NCBI RefSeq assembly: GCF_028206795.1
Contig: NZ_JAQLFJ010000007.1
Span: 1 to 64,000 of the forward strand
Length of the DNA stretch: 64,000 bases
Source: Collinsella aerofaciens
GTDB lineage: Bacteria; Actinomycetota; Coriobacteriia; Coriobacteriales; Coriobacteriaceae
Reading direction: 5' to 3'
Numbering within the stretch: position 1 is the first letter of the stretch; each line of letters starts with the position of its first letter. A program made the position numbers and the translations under genes. This document shows positions 10,729 to 18,420 of this stretch, piece by piece. The notes beneath the pieces are model-generated. The model saw only the letters and a list, made by a program, of their open reading frames with translations, made no database searches and had not been told where the DNA came from.

Positions 10729-10863
10729 GCCCGCCGCGTGAGGGGTGTGGGGGTTAAGTTTATCGCGAGTTCCGCACGAACAGGAGGCCACTTAATGTGG
10801 CCTCCGTCGTGAGCAGGACTGTAGAGCAGGAAACTTAACCCCCACACCCCTCACGCGGCGGGC
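10729..10863. repeat. Composite palindrome copy 1: 33-base perfect arms around a conserved 69-base core
   Basis: Arms at 10729-10761 and 10831-10863 are exact reverse complements. The core (10762-10830) holds a second hairpin, GGAGGCCAC-TTAAT-GTGGCCTCC, and is about 90 percent identical to 61896-61965. The element sits between two divergent genes, so it cannot be a terminator for either. The outer arms are not shared with the second copy. Confidence 0.93.
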
Positions 10864-10872
10864 AAACTCGCC

Positions 10873-10938
10873 TTGTGCTCTATCACGCTAAAGTGTATGA
10901 TGCTGAACGTTACACGATTCACTTTACTTAACTAAAGT
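10873..10938 (+). promoter_or_regulatory. Promoter and palindromic operator of the amino-acid ABC importer
   Basis: TTGTGC (10873-10878) and TATGAT (10896-10901) have an ideal 17-base spacer. A perfect palindrome, ACTTTA-CTTAAC-TAAAGT (10921-10938), lies just after the expected start of transcription, a position typical of repressor sites. A nearly identical palindrome lies before ilvE at 49876. Confidence 0.65.
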
Positions 10939-10956
10939 ACCATCAAGGGGGATACC

Positions 10957-11817
10957 ATGAATACCGATATGTCTCGTCGTCAGTTTGTTGGTCTAGCCGG
11001 CTCGCTCGCCACGGTGCTTGGCCTTGGTCTTGTCGGTTGCGGCGGTGGTGCCGGCAAGGGCTCCGCTGCTGGCTCTGCCGCGGCCAAGGATGTGAAGGGC
11101 GCTGCGGAGTCCAAGAAGCTCGTGGTAGGCTTTGATAAGTCCTATCCTCCGTACGGCTTTGTGGGCGACGATGGCGAGTACACCGGCTTTGATCTCAATC
11201 TGGCCAAGGCTGTTGCCGATAAGCAGGGCTGGGAGGTCAAATACGAAGCCATCGACTGGGACGCTAAGGACACGCTGCTTAACTCGGGCGCCATCAACTG
11301 CATCTGGAACGGCTTTACCATGGAGGGTCGCGAGGACGACTACACGTTCTCCGAGCCGTACATGCTCAACGAGCAGGTGCTGGTGGTCAAGAAGGATGCG
11401 GGCATCAAGAGTTGGGACGATCTTGCCGGCAAGACCGTGATTACCCAGACCGATTCCGCTGCGCAGGATGTGCTCGAGGGTGATCAGAAGGATCTGGCGG
11501 CGACATTTGCCACGCTCGATACGATCGGCGAGTACAACACGGCCTTTATGCAGCTCGAGAGCGGCGCGGTCGATGCCGTGGCTTGCGACCTTTCGATTGC
11601 CCAGTATCAGCTTGCCGCCAAGCCCGATGCCTATACGCAGCTTGATGAGCCGCTGTCCAGCGAGCACTACGCCGTCGGCTTTAAGAAGGTCGACACCAAG
11701 TCGGCCGACGCCGTGACCGAGTCGCTCAAGGCGCTCTACGAGGACGGCACGGTTAAGGACCTGTGCGACAAATATGCAGATTACGGCCTTTCCTTCGACA
11801 ACTGGGTTCTGAAATAG
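10957..11817 (+). CDS. Amino-acid ABC transporter substrate-binding lipoprotein
   Basis: This is the extracytoplasmic receptor of a polar amino-acid importer, 286 residues, family 3 periplasmic-binding fold. The N-terminus combines a twin-arginine-like motif (SRRQFVG) with a hydrophobic segment and the lipobox LVGC, followed by a Gly/Ala/Ser linker, so it is probably exported and lipid-anchored at Cys30 or so. The mature domain opens with LVVGFDKSYPPYGFVGDDGEYTGF in the usual family pattern and includes FDLNLAKAVADKQGW. Substrate cannot be read by eye. AAGGGGG precedes the ATG. It is the first gene of an operon with permease and ATPase, separated from them by a long imperfect hairpin. Confidence 0.93.
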   Translation: MNTDMSRRQFVGLAGSLATVLGLGLVGCGGGAGKGSAAGSAAAKDVKGAAESKKLVVGFDKSYPPYGFVGDDGEYTGFDLNLAKAVADKQGWEVKYEAIDWDAKDTLLNSGAINCIWNGFTMEGREDDYTFSEPYMLNEQVLVVKKDAGIKSWDDLAGKTVITQTDSAAQDVLEGDQKDLAATFATLDTIGEYNTAFMQLESGAVDAVACDLSIAQYQLAAKPDAYTQLDEPLSSEHYAVGFKKVDTKSADAVTESLKALYEDGTVKDLCDKYADYGLSFDNWVLK

Positions 11818-11921
11818 CGGCTTTCCCAGGCACCCGATTTTGCCGTTCAAACCGTCGCTTGCGTACATTTAGTACGCGGCGCTCCTCTTTCACGGCAAAC
11901 TCGAGCACCTGGAAAACCCGC
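11817..11921 (+). repeat. Long imperfect hairpin between binding-protein and permease genes
   Basis: The left half (11817-11866) and right half (11872-11921) are imperfect reverse complements. The best-matched blocks are CCAGG, TTTGCCGT and the tip GCGTAC-ATTTA-GTACGC. There is no T tail. Its place inside an operon suggests an RNA element that protects the binding-protein message or attenuates read-through into the permease. Confidence 0.7.
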
Positions 11922-11967
11922 TTTAGCATTGGGTTTGCTGTTCTGTTGCTGTGAAAGAGAGCTTAGG

Positions 11968-12621
11968 TTGTCTATTCAGGTCATGATGCAGATGCTTGGC
12001 CAGGGATTCTTGGTCAGTTTGCAGTTGTTTGTGCTGACGCTGCTGGGGTCGATTCCGCTGGGAATCCCCGTGGCGTTTATGCGCATGAGCAAAATCGCGC
12101 CGCTTCGCTGGATTGCGCGCATCTACATTTCGGTCATGCGCGGTACGCCGCTCATGCTGCAGATGTTTGCCATCTACTTTGCCCCGTACTACGTGTTTGG
12201 CATTTCGCTCACGCCCGATTCCAAGTGGACGGCGTGCGTCGTGGCGTTCATCATCAACTACGCCGGTTACTTTGCCGAGATCTATCGCTCGGGCTTGCAG
12301 TCCATTCCGCGCGGTCAATACGAGGCTGCCGAGGTGCTGGGCTATTCGCGCGTGCAGACGTTTCTGTATATCGTGATGCCGCAGGTCGCCAAGCGTATTC
12401 TGCCGGCGATGGGCAACGAGATCATCACGCTGGTCAAGGACACGTCGCTGGCGTTTGCCATTGGCGTGGGCGAGATGTTCTCGACCGCCAAGGCCCTGGT
12501 TGCCTCGCAGGTGAGCATGGTACCGTTTGCGATTGCGGCGCTGATCTACTGGGTTTTCAACTTCGTGGTCGAGATGCTGTTGGGCGCCGCCGAAAAGAAG
12601 CTGGACTATTATCATGACTAA
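11968..12621 (+). CDS. Amino-acid ABC transporter permease
   Basis: A membrane permease of about 217 residues with the HisM/GlnP-type topology. It shows about five hydrophobic segments and the EAA loop (EAAEVLGYSRVQTFLYIVMPQ region) that docks on the ATPase. The start is uncertain: a TTG at 11968 after AGAGAGC, or the ATG at 11983, both fit better than the ATG at 11929, which overlaps the end of the hairpin element. It overlaps the ATPase gene by 8 bases, which implies translational coupling. Together with the flanking genes it forms a complete importer. Confidence 0.9.
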   Translation: MSIQVMMQMLGQGFLVSLQLFVLTLLGSIPLGIPVAFMRMSKIAPLRWIARIYISVMRGTPLMLQMFAIYFAPYYVFGISLTPDSKWTACVVAFIINYAGYFAEIYRSGLQSIPRGQYEAAEVLGYSRVQTFLYIVMPQVAKRILPAMGNEIITLVKDTSLAFAIGVGEMFSTAKALVASQVSMVPFAIAALIYWVFNFVVEMLLGAAEKKLDYYHD

Positions 12622-13378
12622 CTCGGTGATGAAAATCGAAAGCGCTCGCAAGGCGTTTGGCGGCAATGAGGTGCTCAAGGATATCTCGCTCGAGGTCAAG
12701 CGTGGCGAGGTCGTGGCGATTATCGGGCCTTCGGGTGGCGGCAAGTCCACGCTGCTGCGGTGTGCCACGCTGCTCGAGACACTCGGCGGAGGCTCGCTCT
12801 CGTTTGGTGACCTTGCCGTTGCGACGGATGCGGGTTCGGGCGCAGTCTATGCGAAGGGCGATGTGCCCAAGCGGGCACGCTCGCGATTCGGCCTGGTGTT
12901 CCAGAATTACAACCTGTTCCCGCACTATACCGTGATGAAAAACATCATCGACGCGCCGATCCGCGTGCTTAAGCGCCCGCGCGAACAGGCGGAAGCTCGT
13001 GCGCGCGAGTTGATCGCGCAGATGGGGCTTACGGGCAACGAGAACAAGGTTCCGTGTGAGCTTTCGGGCGGTCAGCAACAGCGTGTGAGTATCGCCCGCG
13101 CCTTGGCGCTCGACCCGGAGATCCTGTTCTTTGACGAGCCGACCTCGGCGCTCGATCCCGAGCTGACGGCCGAGGTGCTGCGTGTCATTAAAGACCTTGC
13201 CGCGCAGAATATGACGATGGTGATTGTGACCCACGCAATGCAGTTTGCGCGCGATGTTGCCGACCGCGTGGTCTTTATGGATGGCGGCCGCATTGTCGAG
13301 GAGGGTCCTGCCGAGCAGGTCATCGACCATCCGCGTGAGCAGCGCACCCGTGAGTTCTTGAGCCGTATCGAGGGATAG
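12614..13378 (+). CDS. Amino-acid ABC transporter ATP-binding protein
   Basis: The 254-residue ATPase energises the importer. It has Walker A GPSGGGKST at residues 38-46, a Q-loop (VFQNYNLFPHYTVMKNI), the signature LSGGQQQRVSIARAL, Walker B EILFFDEPTSALD and the H-loop in VTHAMQFA, all intact. Closest in style to GlnQ/HisP. It overlaps the permease gene by 8 bases and is followed by a terminator at 13412, so the operon has three genes. Confidence 0.95.
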   Translation: MTNSVMKIESARKAFGGNEVLKDISLEVKRGEVVAIIGPSGGGKSTLLRCATLLETLGGGSLSFGDLAVATDAGSGAVYAKGDVPKRARSRFGLVFQNYNLFPHYTVMKNIIDAPIRVLKRPREQAEARARELIAQMGLTGNENKVPCELSGGQQQRVSIARALALDPEILFFDEPTSALDPELTAEVLRVIKDLAAQNMTMVIVTHAMQFARDVADRVVFMDGGRIVEEGPAEQVIDHPREQRTREFLSRIEG

Positions 13379-13411
13379 GCTCAGGTATTTACTCAACTAT
13401 TAATTAAGGCG

Positions 13412-13448
13412 AAGCCGCCGCAGGTCTTACGGTCTGTGGCGGCTTTTT
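13412..13448 (+). terminator. Terminator of the amino-acid ABC operon
   Basis: The stem AAGCCGCCGCAGG pairs with TCTGTGGCGGCTT and is followed by TTTTTG. Confidence 0.88.
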
Positions 13449-13688
13449 GTTTGCATCGACGGGGTTCAATAATCGCCTCACAAGCTTGTCTCTTCCTCTC
13501 GCCGCCTGTATTCATACGTGCGCCGAAAGGTATGCATGGACGGTCGCCCGTGAGGGTAGGGTGGTGGCATAGGACATTTGGAGGGTGAGTCGGCTCGGCT
13601 GCCGACCATGCTGCTCCCGGGATGGCACCGACCGCGAACTCTCCCCGTTGGCGTCGCGCATTGCGCGCGGCCCTGCAAGGAGGTCATC

Positions 13689-15764
13689 ATGGGTGCTCCC
13701 AAGACCGGTAACGTAAGGAACGTGGTGCTCGTAGGCCAAGGCGGGGTGGGCAAGACTTCACTCGCCGAGGCCATGCTCCACCTTTCCGGCAAGACCGCCC
13801 GCCTGGGCGGCCACGACGGCACCAAGCCCACGCTCGACTATGACCCCGAAGAGGTCAAGCGTGCATTTTCCATCTCGACGACCATCGCGCCGATCGACTG
13901 GAAGGGCGCGCGCATCAATGTGCTCGATGCCCCGTGCTACCCCGATTTTATCGGCGACGCCTTTGCCGCGATGAGCGTCTGCGAGACGGCTCTGTTTGTG
14001 GTCGACGCCGAGGCCGGCCCACAGCCTACGACGGTTAAGCTCTGGTATGCCGCCGAGGACCTGCGTCTGGCGCGTGCGGTGTTCGTAAACCGCCTGTCGC
14101 GCTCCGAGGCCAGCTTTGCGACCACGATGGACCTGCTGCAAGAGCGCTTTGGCACGCGCCTGGGCGCCGTGACCCTTCCCTGGGGCGAGGGCGAGGACTT
14201 TGACGGCATCATCGACCTGGTGCGCATGAAGGCGCGCCATTGCAACGGCACCGAAGCCGTTGAGTCGGAGATTCCCGAGGAGTATCGTGCCCAGGCCGAG
14301 GAGGCCCATGACCATCTGTGCGAGTTGGTGGCCGAGGCCGACGATGAGCTGATGATGAAGTACCTGGAAGGCGAGGAGACGCTGACGCAGGAGGAGCTTG
14401 AGGGCCTGCTGTCGAAGGCGATCGCCGAGCGCATCTTTGTGCCGGTCTTTGCGGGCGATTGCATTAAGGAGCAGGGCGTCAACTCGCTGATGGACGACAT
14501 CGCGACGTACTTTCCGGCGCCGACCGACTACGGCGAGATGCCGCTCATCGACGGTGATTCGCTCAAAATCTCGAGCGACGATGACCGTCCGGTGGCGTTT
14601 GTGTTTAAGACCCTGGCCGATCCGCAGCAGGGTCGCATCAGCTTTATCAAGGTGCTGACGGGTACGCTTGAGCCGGGTCTTGAGCTGATCAACGCGCGTA
14701 CCCGCAAGGGCGACCGTCTGGCTCACCTGTATGTGATGTGCGGCCGCGATATGACCGAGGTCGGTCACGCCTATGCCGGCGACATCATCGTGGCGCCCAA
14801 GCTGGCTGCCGAGACGGGCGACACGCTCTCGATTACCGGTAAGGTCGAGGCCGCGGCGTTTAAGTTCCCCAACTCGCAGTACCGCATTGCCATCGAGGCC
14901 GAGAATCGCGGCGACGAAGAGAAGCTCTACACGTTTATCGAGAAGGCCTGCAAGGCCGATCCGACCATGAGCATCGACCGCGACGAGGAGACCGGCCAGA
15001 CCATTATCTCCGCCGTTGGTGAGGCGCAGGTTTCGGTGCTGCTCAACCGTTTGGAGGATCGCACCAAAGTCGTGGCCAAGAGCGTGCCGATCCGCATTCC
15101 GTATCGCGAGACCATTCGCCGTACGGCAAGTGCCCAGGGCCGCCATAAGAAGCAGACCGGCGGCGCCGGTCAGTACGGCGACTGCTGGCTGCGCGTGGAG
15201 CCGCTCATTGGGCCCGACGGCACGAGCGATGGCTATGAGTTTGTGGACGAGGTCGTGGGCGGCCGTATTCCGCGCTCGCTGATCCCCGCCGTGGACAAGG
15301 GTGTCCAGGAGACCATGAAGGACGGCATCATTGCCGGCTACCCGCTCACGGGCATTCGCGTGGCTGTGTACGACGGCTCGTATCACAGCGTCGACTCCAA
15401 CGAGATGGCGTTCCGCGCGGCAGCTCGCATCGGCCTGCGCAAGGCATGTGCCGATGCCGACCCGGTGGTGCTGGAGCCCATTGAGGAAATTACGGTGACC
15501 ATCCCCGAGAGCTACGCCGGCGCTGTGATGGGCGACATCTCGGCATCGCGCGGTCGCGTGACGGGCATGGAGACCGATGAGCGCGGCGATACCGTGGTTA
15601 TTGCCCAGGCGCCGCTGGCAGAGCTGACGGATTATTCGACGCGCCTGCGCTCTATCACGCGCGGCACGGGTGACTTTACCATGAAGCCCGCAGGCTATGA
15701 GCAGGTGCCTTATGACGTTCAGGCCAAGCTGGTCGAGCGCTATGAGGAGGGCCGCGCCAAGTAG
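13689..15764 (+). CDS. Elongation factor G-like protein (EF-G paralogue) with eroded GTPase motifs
   Basis: The 691-residue protein has the full EF-G architecture: G domain, domain II (about 300-390) and domains III-V with ESYAGAVMGDISASRGRVTGME near the C-terminus. G1 is GQGGVGKT (16-23), intact as a P-loop. G3 is DAPCYPDF (80-87), with Cys replacing the invariant Gly of DxxG, and the usual NKxD of G4 reads NRLS (134-137), losing both the Lys and the Asp that select guanine. It is therefore not the housekeeping translocase. It fits the EF-G2-like paralogues of Actinobacteria, whose role is unclear. The start at 13689 has AAGGAGG at 13677-13683; an upstream frame from 13578 is rejected. A GC-rich leader of about 230 bases precedes it. 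Confidence 0.88.
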   Translation: MGAPKTGNVRNVVLVGQGGVGKTSLAEAMLHLSGKTARLGGHDGTKPTLDYDPEEVKRAFSISTTIAPIDWKGARINVLDAPCYPDFIGDAFAAMSVCETALFVVDAEAGPQPTTVKLWYAAEDLRLARAVFVNRLSRSEASFATTMDLLQERFGTRLGAVTLPWGEGEDFDGIIDLVRMKARHCNGTEAVESEIPEEYRAQAEEAHDHLCELVAEADDELMMKYLEGEETLTQEELEGLLSKAIAERIFVPVFAGDCIKEQGVNSLMDDIATYFPAPTDYGEMPLIDGDSLKISSDDDRPVAFVFKTLADPQQGRISFIKVLTGTLEPGLELINARTRKGDRLAHLYVMCGRDMTEVGHAYAGDIIVAPKLAAETGDTLSITGKVEAAAFKFPNSQYRIAIEAENRGDEEKLYTFIEKACKADPTMSIDRDEETGQTIISAVGEAQVSVLLNRLEDRTKVVAKSVPIRIPYRETIRRTASAQGRHKKQTGGAGQYGDCWLRVEPLIGPDGTSDGYEFVDEVVGGRIPRSLIPAVDKGVQETMKDGIIAGYPLTGIRVAVYDGSYHSVDSNEMAFRAAARIGLRKACADADPVVLEPIEEITVTIPESYAGAVMGDISASRGRVTGMETDERGDTVVIAQAPLAELTDYSTRLRSITRGTGDFTMKPAGYEQVPYDVQAKLVERYEEGRAK

Positions 15765-15798
15765 CACGTGATTTTGTCTGCAATGTAGGTGCTGACGA

Positions 15799-15833
15799 AA
15801 GGGCCGCCCTGGGTAACCGGGGCGGCTCTTTTT
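15799..15833 (+). terminator. Terminator after the EF-G paralogue
   Basis: The stem AAGGGCCGCCC pairs with GGGCGGCTCTT (one G-T pair) and is followed by a T run. Confidence 0.85.
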
Positions 15834-15891
15834 GATTCCTTGGGGACGGAGGAAAACGGATCATTTAGGCTTTGGGGCAGCTTGGTCGGTC

Positions 15892-16875
15892 CTAGTCTCC
15901 CGAGGCCTGATTGCGGCCGGTGGTGTAGTCGATCTGCACGTGCGGCTGCAGGTTGTAGCAATATACGTGGAAGCAGAGGGTCTTGCCGTGGTCCTCGACC
16001 GATTGCGCCTCAAGGCGCATGCCACGGCAGACAAGTTCCTCTTCGTTATACATAGGCGTGACGCGGTAGAGCACATGGTTGCCCGTATCGCGAATATAGT
16101 TGAGAATCTGCTCTTCAAACGGCAGCATGCCCGTCTCGTTGAGATAGCGCGTGCCGGTGAGGAGATTCTTGCGGTTGGCGTTTTCGCCGCAGAGCGACCA
16201 GGCGATAAGGTGGCAGCGGTTGTAGAGGCTCTGGCCCGGAATAAAGTCGTAGCGCTGCTGGTGCCAACCGGCAGGATGGATGCGCGAGATATCGCCGCGC
16301 TTTCCCTGTCCGAGCGACTCGGGGCCTACACAGGCGAGCGCCTTGCGAGTGCGACCCAGGCTGTCGAGCTTGGAGAATTTCTTAAAGCAGCCCTCTTCGG
16401 TGGCGCGATCGTATTCATCGAGTGTGAATGACGGCGTGCCGAGCGGGTGCGTGCTGTCGGCGCGAAGGGCAACGTAGGGGTTGCCGGCGTAGTCGGGAAT
16501 GCTGCTGAGATAAACACCGCGGGCGCGGTTGAGGTCGGGGTTTTCGACCTCGTCGATGGGGGTGGCGGCACTGCCCGCGGAAACGTCGTCATCGGTGTCG
16601 GTCGCGGCGGAATCGGAGCCATCGCCGGAGTCCTGGCTGTTTTGAGGGTCCGCCGCGCTCGCCGTTCCCGATTCGAGCCGAGCGACCAGGTCTGCCTCGT
16701 CGTCGGTGCGGCTGGGACTCTCGTTTTGTTTTTCGGCCAGAGCCGCCGCCTGCTCATCGCCTTGCGGCGACAGCAACTTGGGCGCTCCGTCGAGCGATCC
16801 CGTAAACAGCGCAAACCCCAGCACCACGGCGGTGCCGATGGAAAGTGCTTGCTTGTAGGCGGGCTTGCGCGACAT
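15892..16875 (-). CDS. Secreted or membrane-tethered DNA/RNA non-specific endonuclease
   Basis: The 327-residue protein begins with a basic stretch and a hydrophobic segment (about residues 12-30) that serves as a signal peptide or anchor. A long acidic Ser/Asp/Ala linker (about 40-105) follows. The catalytic domain (about 125-320) carries NRCHLIAW with the catalytic His, then ENANRKNLLTGTRYLN and GMLPFEEQI, the beta-beta-alpha-metal pattern of streptococcal Spd/EndA-type nucleases. It would degrade extracellular DNA. The start at 16875 has an AGGAG site. Its 3' end converges on the EF-G gene. No immunity gene is adjacent, so a toxin role is not indicated. Confidence 0.87.
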   Translation of the reverse strand: MSRKPAYKQALSIGTAVVLGFALFTGSLDGAPKLLSPQGDEQAAALAEKQNESPSRTDDEADLVARLESGTASAADPQNSQDSGDGSDSAATDTDDDVSAGSAATPIDEVENPDLNRARGVYLSSIPDYAGNPYVALRADSTHPLGTPSFTLDEYDRATEEGCFKKFSKLDSLGRTRKALACVGPESLGQGKRGDISRIHPAGWHQQRYDFIPGQSLYNRCHLIAWSLCGENANRKNLLTGTRYLNETGMLPFEEQILNYIRDTGNHVLYRVTPMYNEEELVCRGMRLEAQSVEDHGKTLCFHVYCYNLQPHVQIDYTTGRNQASGD

Positions 16876-16994
16876 TGAGGCTCCTGGATGGACGGTTGGG
16901 AATCTACCAGTCTAGCAGGAGCCGGCAAGGGCCGTTCTGTCGAACAAATACTTAAGATTTGAGACAAACGCTACTGATTCATTTGTCCCGCGGT

Positions 16995-18005
16995 CTAGAT
17001 CGAGGTGGAGTCGAGCCAGTTGAGCTTGCACTCGAGAATGCGCTGCTCGCCGGGTTCGCCGCTGCCGTCAAGTAGGGCGAGCAGCATCTCGGCTGCTTCG
17101 CGACCTTCCTGGTCGACGGGCTCGATGATGGTGGAGACGGTCGGCGTGGTGAGATTAGTCCAGTCTTCGCAGTTGAGTCCCAAAAGGCCGATTTGCTGCG
17201 GAAGCAGATGGGCCATGGGCTGAAGCGCCTTGTAGACGCGGGGGAGCGCCCATTGGTTTTGGACAAAGATGAGCGTACGCTTGGCGGGATTGAACTTGAA
17301 TTTAAAGTACTCGGTAAGCTCGTTGATTGACGGCTTGTTGTGATCGATGGGAATCGCTTTGTAGAGCTGCCCGTTCGCTGCCAGCGCCTCGGCATACCCC
17401 TGAAAACGCTCCATGCGGGTGCGCATCTCGGTCATGTTGGCGGCAATGGAAAAGAAATCTTCGTAGCCGGCGTCGAGGAGTGCCTGTGTGGCGTTGTACA
17501 CGCCGTCGTAAAGGTTGGTTTTGATCCAGCTGGTACCTGGGCTATAGATGGCCGCATCGAAAAAGACGACCGGCTTGCCGGCTCGTCTAATGCGGTCGTG
17601 CACGGCTTTGAAGTTTGCCGTGGGCTGGATGATAAAGCCATCGACGCCCAGCGAGAGCATTTTGTCGACGTACATGAGCTCGGTCTCGGGGTTAAAGTTG
17701 CTCGTGCAAACGACCGTCTGGTAGCCCGCGGGGAGCATGACCTGCTCCATGCCATTGAGAACGAGCCCCGCCCATTTGTTGGTGTTATCCAAAATGATGA
17801 TGGCGATGACGTGGGTTTGCTTGCCGGTGAGCGTCTGCGCTTGGGCGTTGGGAACGTATCCGAGTTCCTTAATGACGCGCGCGATTTTGTTCTGCGTCTT
17901 CTCGCTAAGCTTTTCTCGTTTGTCGTTGAGGTAATACGAGACGCTTGCCGTCGAGGTTCCCGCCTCTCGAGCGACGTCTGCGATCGTAACGCGCTGTTTT
18001 GCCAC
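16995..18005 (-). CDS. LacI-family transcriptional regulator of the adjacent sugar operon
   Basis: The 336-residue protein opens with the LacI helix-turn-helix VTIADVAREAGTSTASVSYYLN (about residues 6-27) and the hinge helix KNKIARVIKELGYVPNAQAQTL region, followed by a periplasmic-binding-protein-like sensor. The GTG at 18005 is chosen as start because AAGGAG lies at the right distance (complement of 18011-18016); the ATG at 18041 has none. It is divergent from the PTS operon at 18421, which it probably represses with a phosphorylated sugar as effector. That pairing is inference from position. Confidence 0.92.
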   Translation of the reverse strand: MAKQRVTIADVAREAGTSTASVSYYLNDKREKLSEKTQNKIARVIKELGYVPNAQAQTLTGKQTHVIAIIILDNTNKWAGLVLNGMEQVMLPAGYQTVVCTSNFNPETELMYVDKMLSLGVDGFIIQPTANFKAVHDRIRRAGKPVVFFDAAIYSPGTSWIKTNLYDGVYNATQALLDAGYEDFFSIAANMTEMRTRMERFQGYAEALAANGQLYKAIPIDHNKPSINELTEYFKFKFNPAKRTLIFVQNQWALPRVYKALQPMAHLLPQQIGLLGLNCEDWTNLTTPTVSTIIEPVDQEGREAAEMLLALLDGSGEPGEQRILECKLNWLDSTSI

Positions 18006-18420
18006 AGCGACTCCTTCCGACAGATGAGCATTTTCCAACATGATGACTTTGAGTCTTGGTGAGGGATGCGCTTCGGTGAGCGGTTTTATCCTTTCATATG
18101 AGTATGCAACAAATGCGGCATACGGGTGGGGTCGAAATTTGTGACCGGCATGCGCATCTGCCGTCTACCGAGAAAATCAAATACTTCTTGACTTTTGAAA
18201 TCGAGGGTAAAATCGCAGGATTCATTTTTGGTTAAACGCATAACTAAATCGCATAACCAACGCTCTGACCTGCGCGTTTACCGAAATAAGCTGGCATTAA
18301 GAAAAACGAGCACCTATATTGGTCTTGTCGAAAAGACAGCAAGTCCAAACGGCAGGGGATGCTCCGGAGGCCTCCGCAAACGGTATCTTGCGCACGCAAC
18401 TCTATGAAAAGAGGGAAGCA
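18006..18420. promoter_or_regulatory. Divergent control region between the LacI gene and the PTS operon
   Basis: About 415 bases without a gene. It contains TTGACT at 18188-18193, an AT-rich stretch, and a dyad GGTTAAACGCATAACTAA (18230-18247) in which GTTA and TAAC flank a central CG, a plausible LacI-type half-site arrangement. A second CGTTTACCGAAATAAGC stretch lies near 18276. None of these is strong enough to fix the promoter. Confidence 0.35.

Noticed and set aside
10620..10847. N-terminal extension of the RNA methyltransferase to 10847
   Set aside because: The extension runs through the composite palindrome, and the ATG at 10619 has a good ribosome site.
16995..18041. ATG at 18041 as start of the LacI gene
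   Set aside because: No ribosome site precedes it, whereas the GTG at 18005 has AAGGAG and gives the standard LacI N-terminus.
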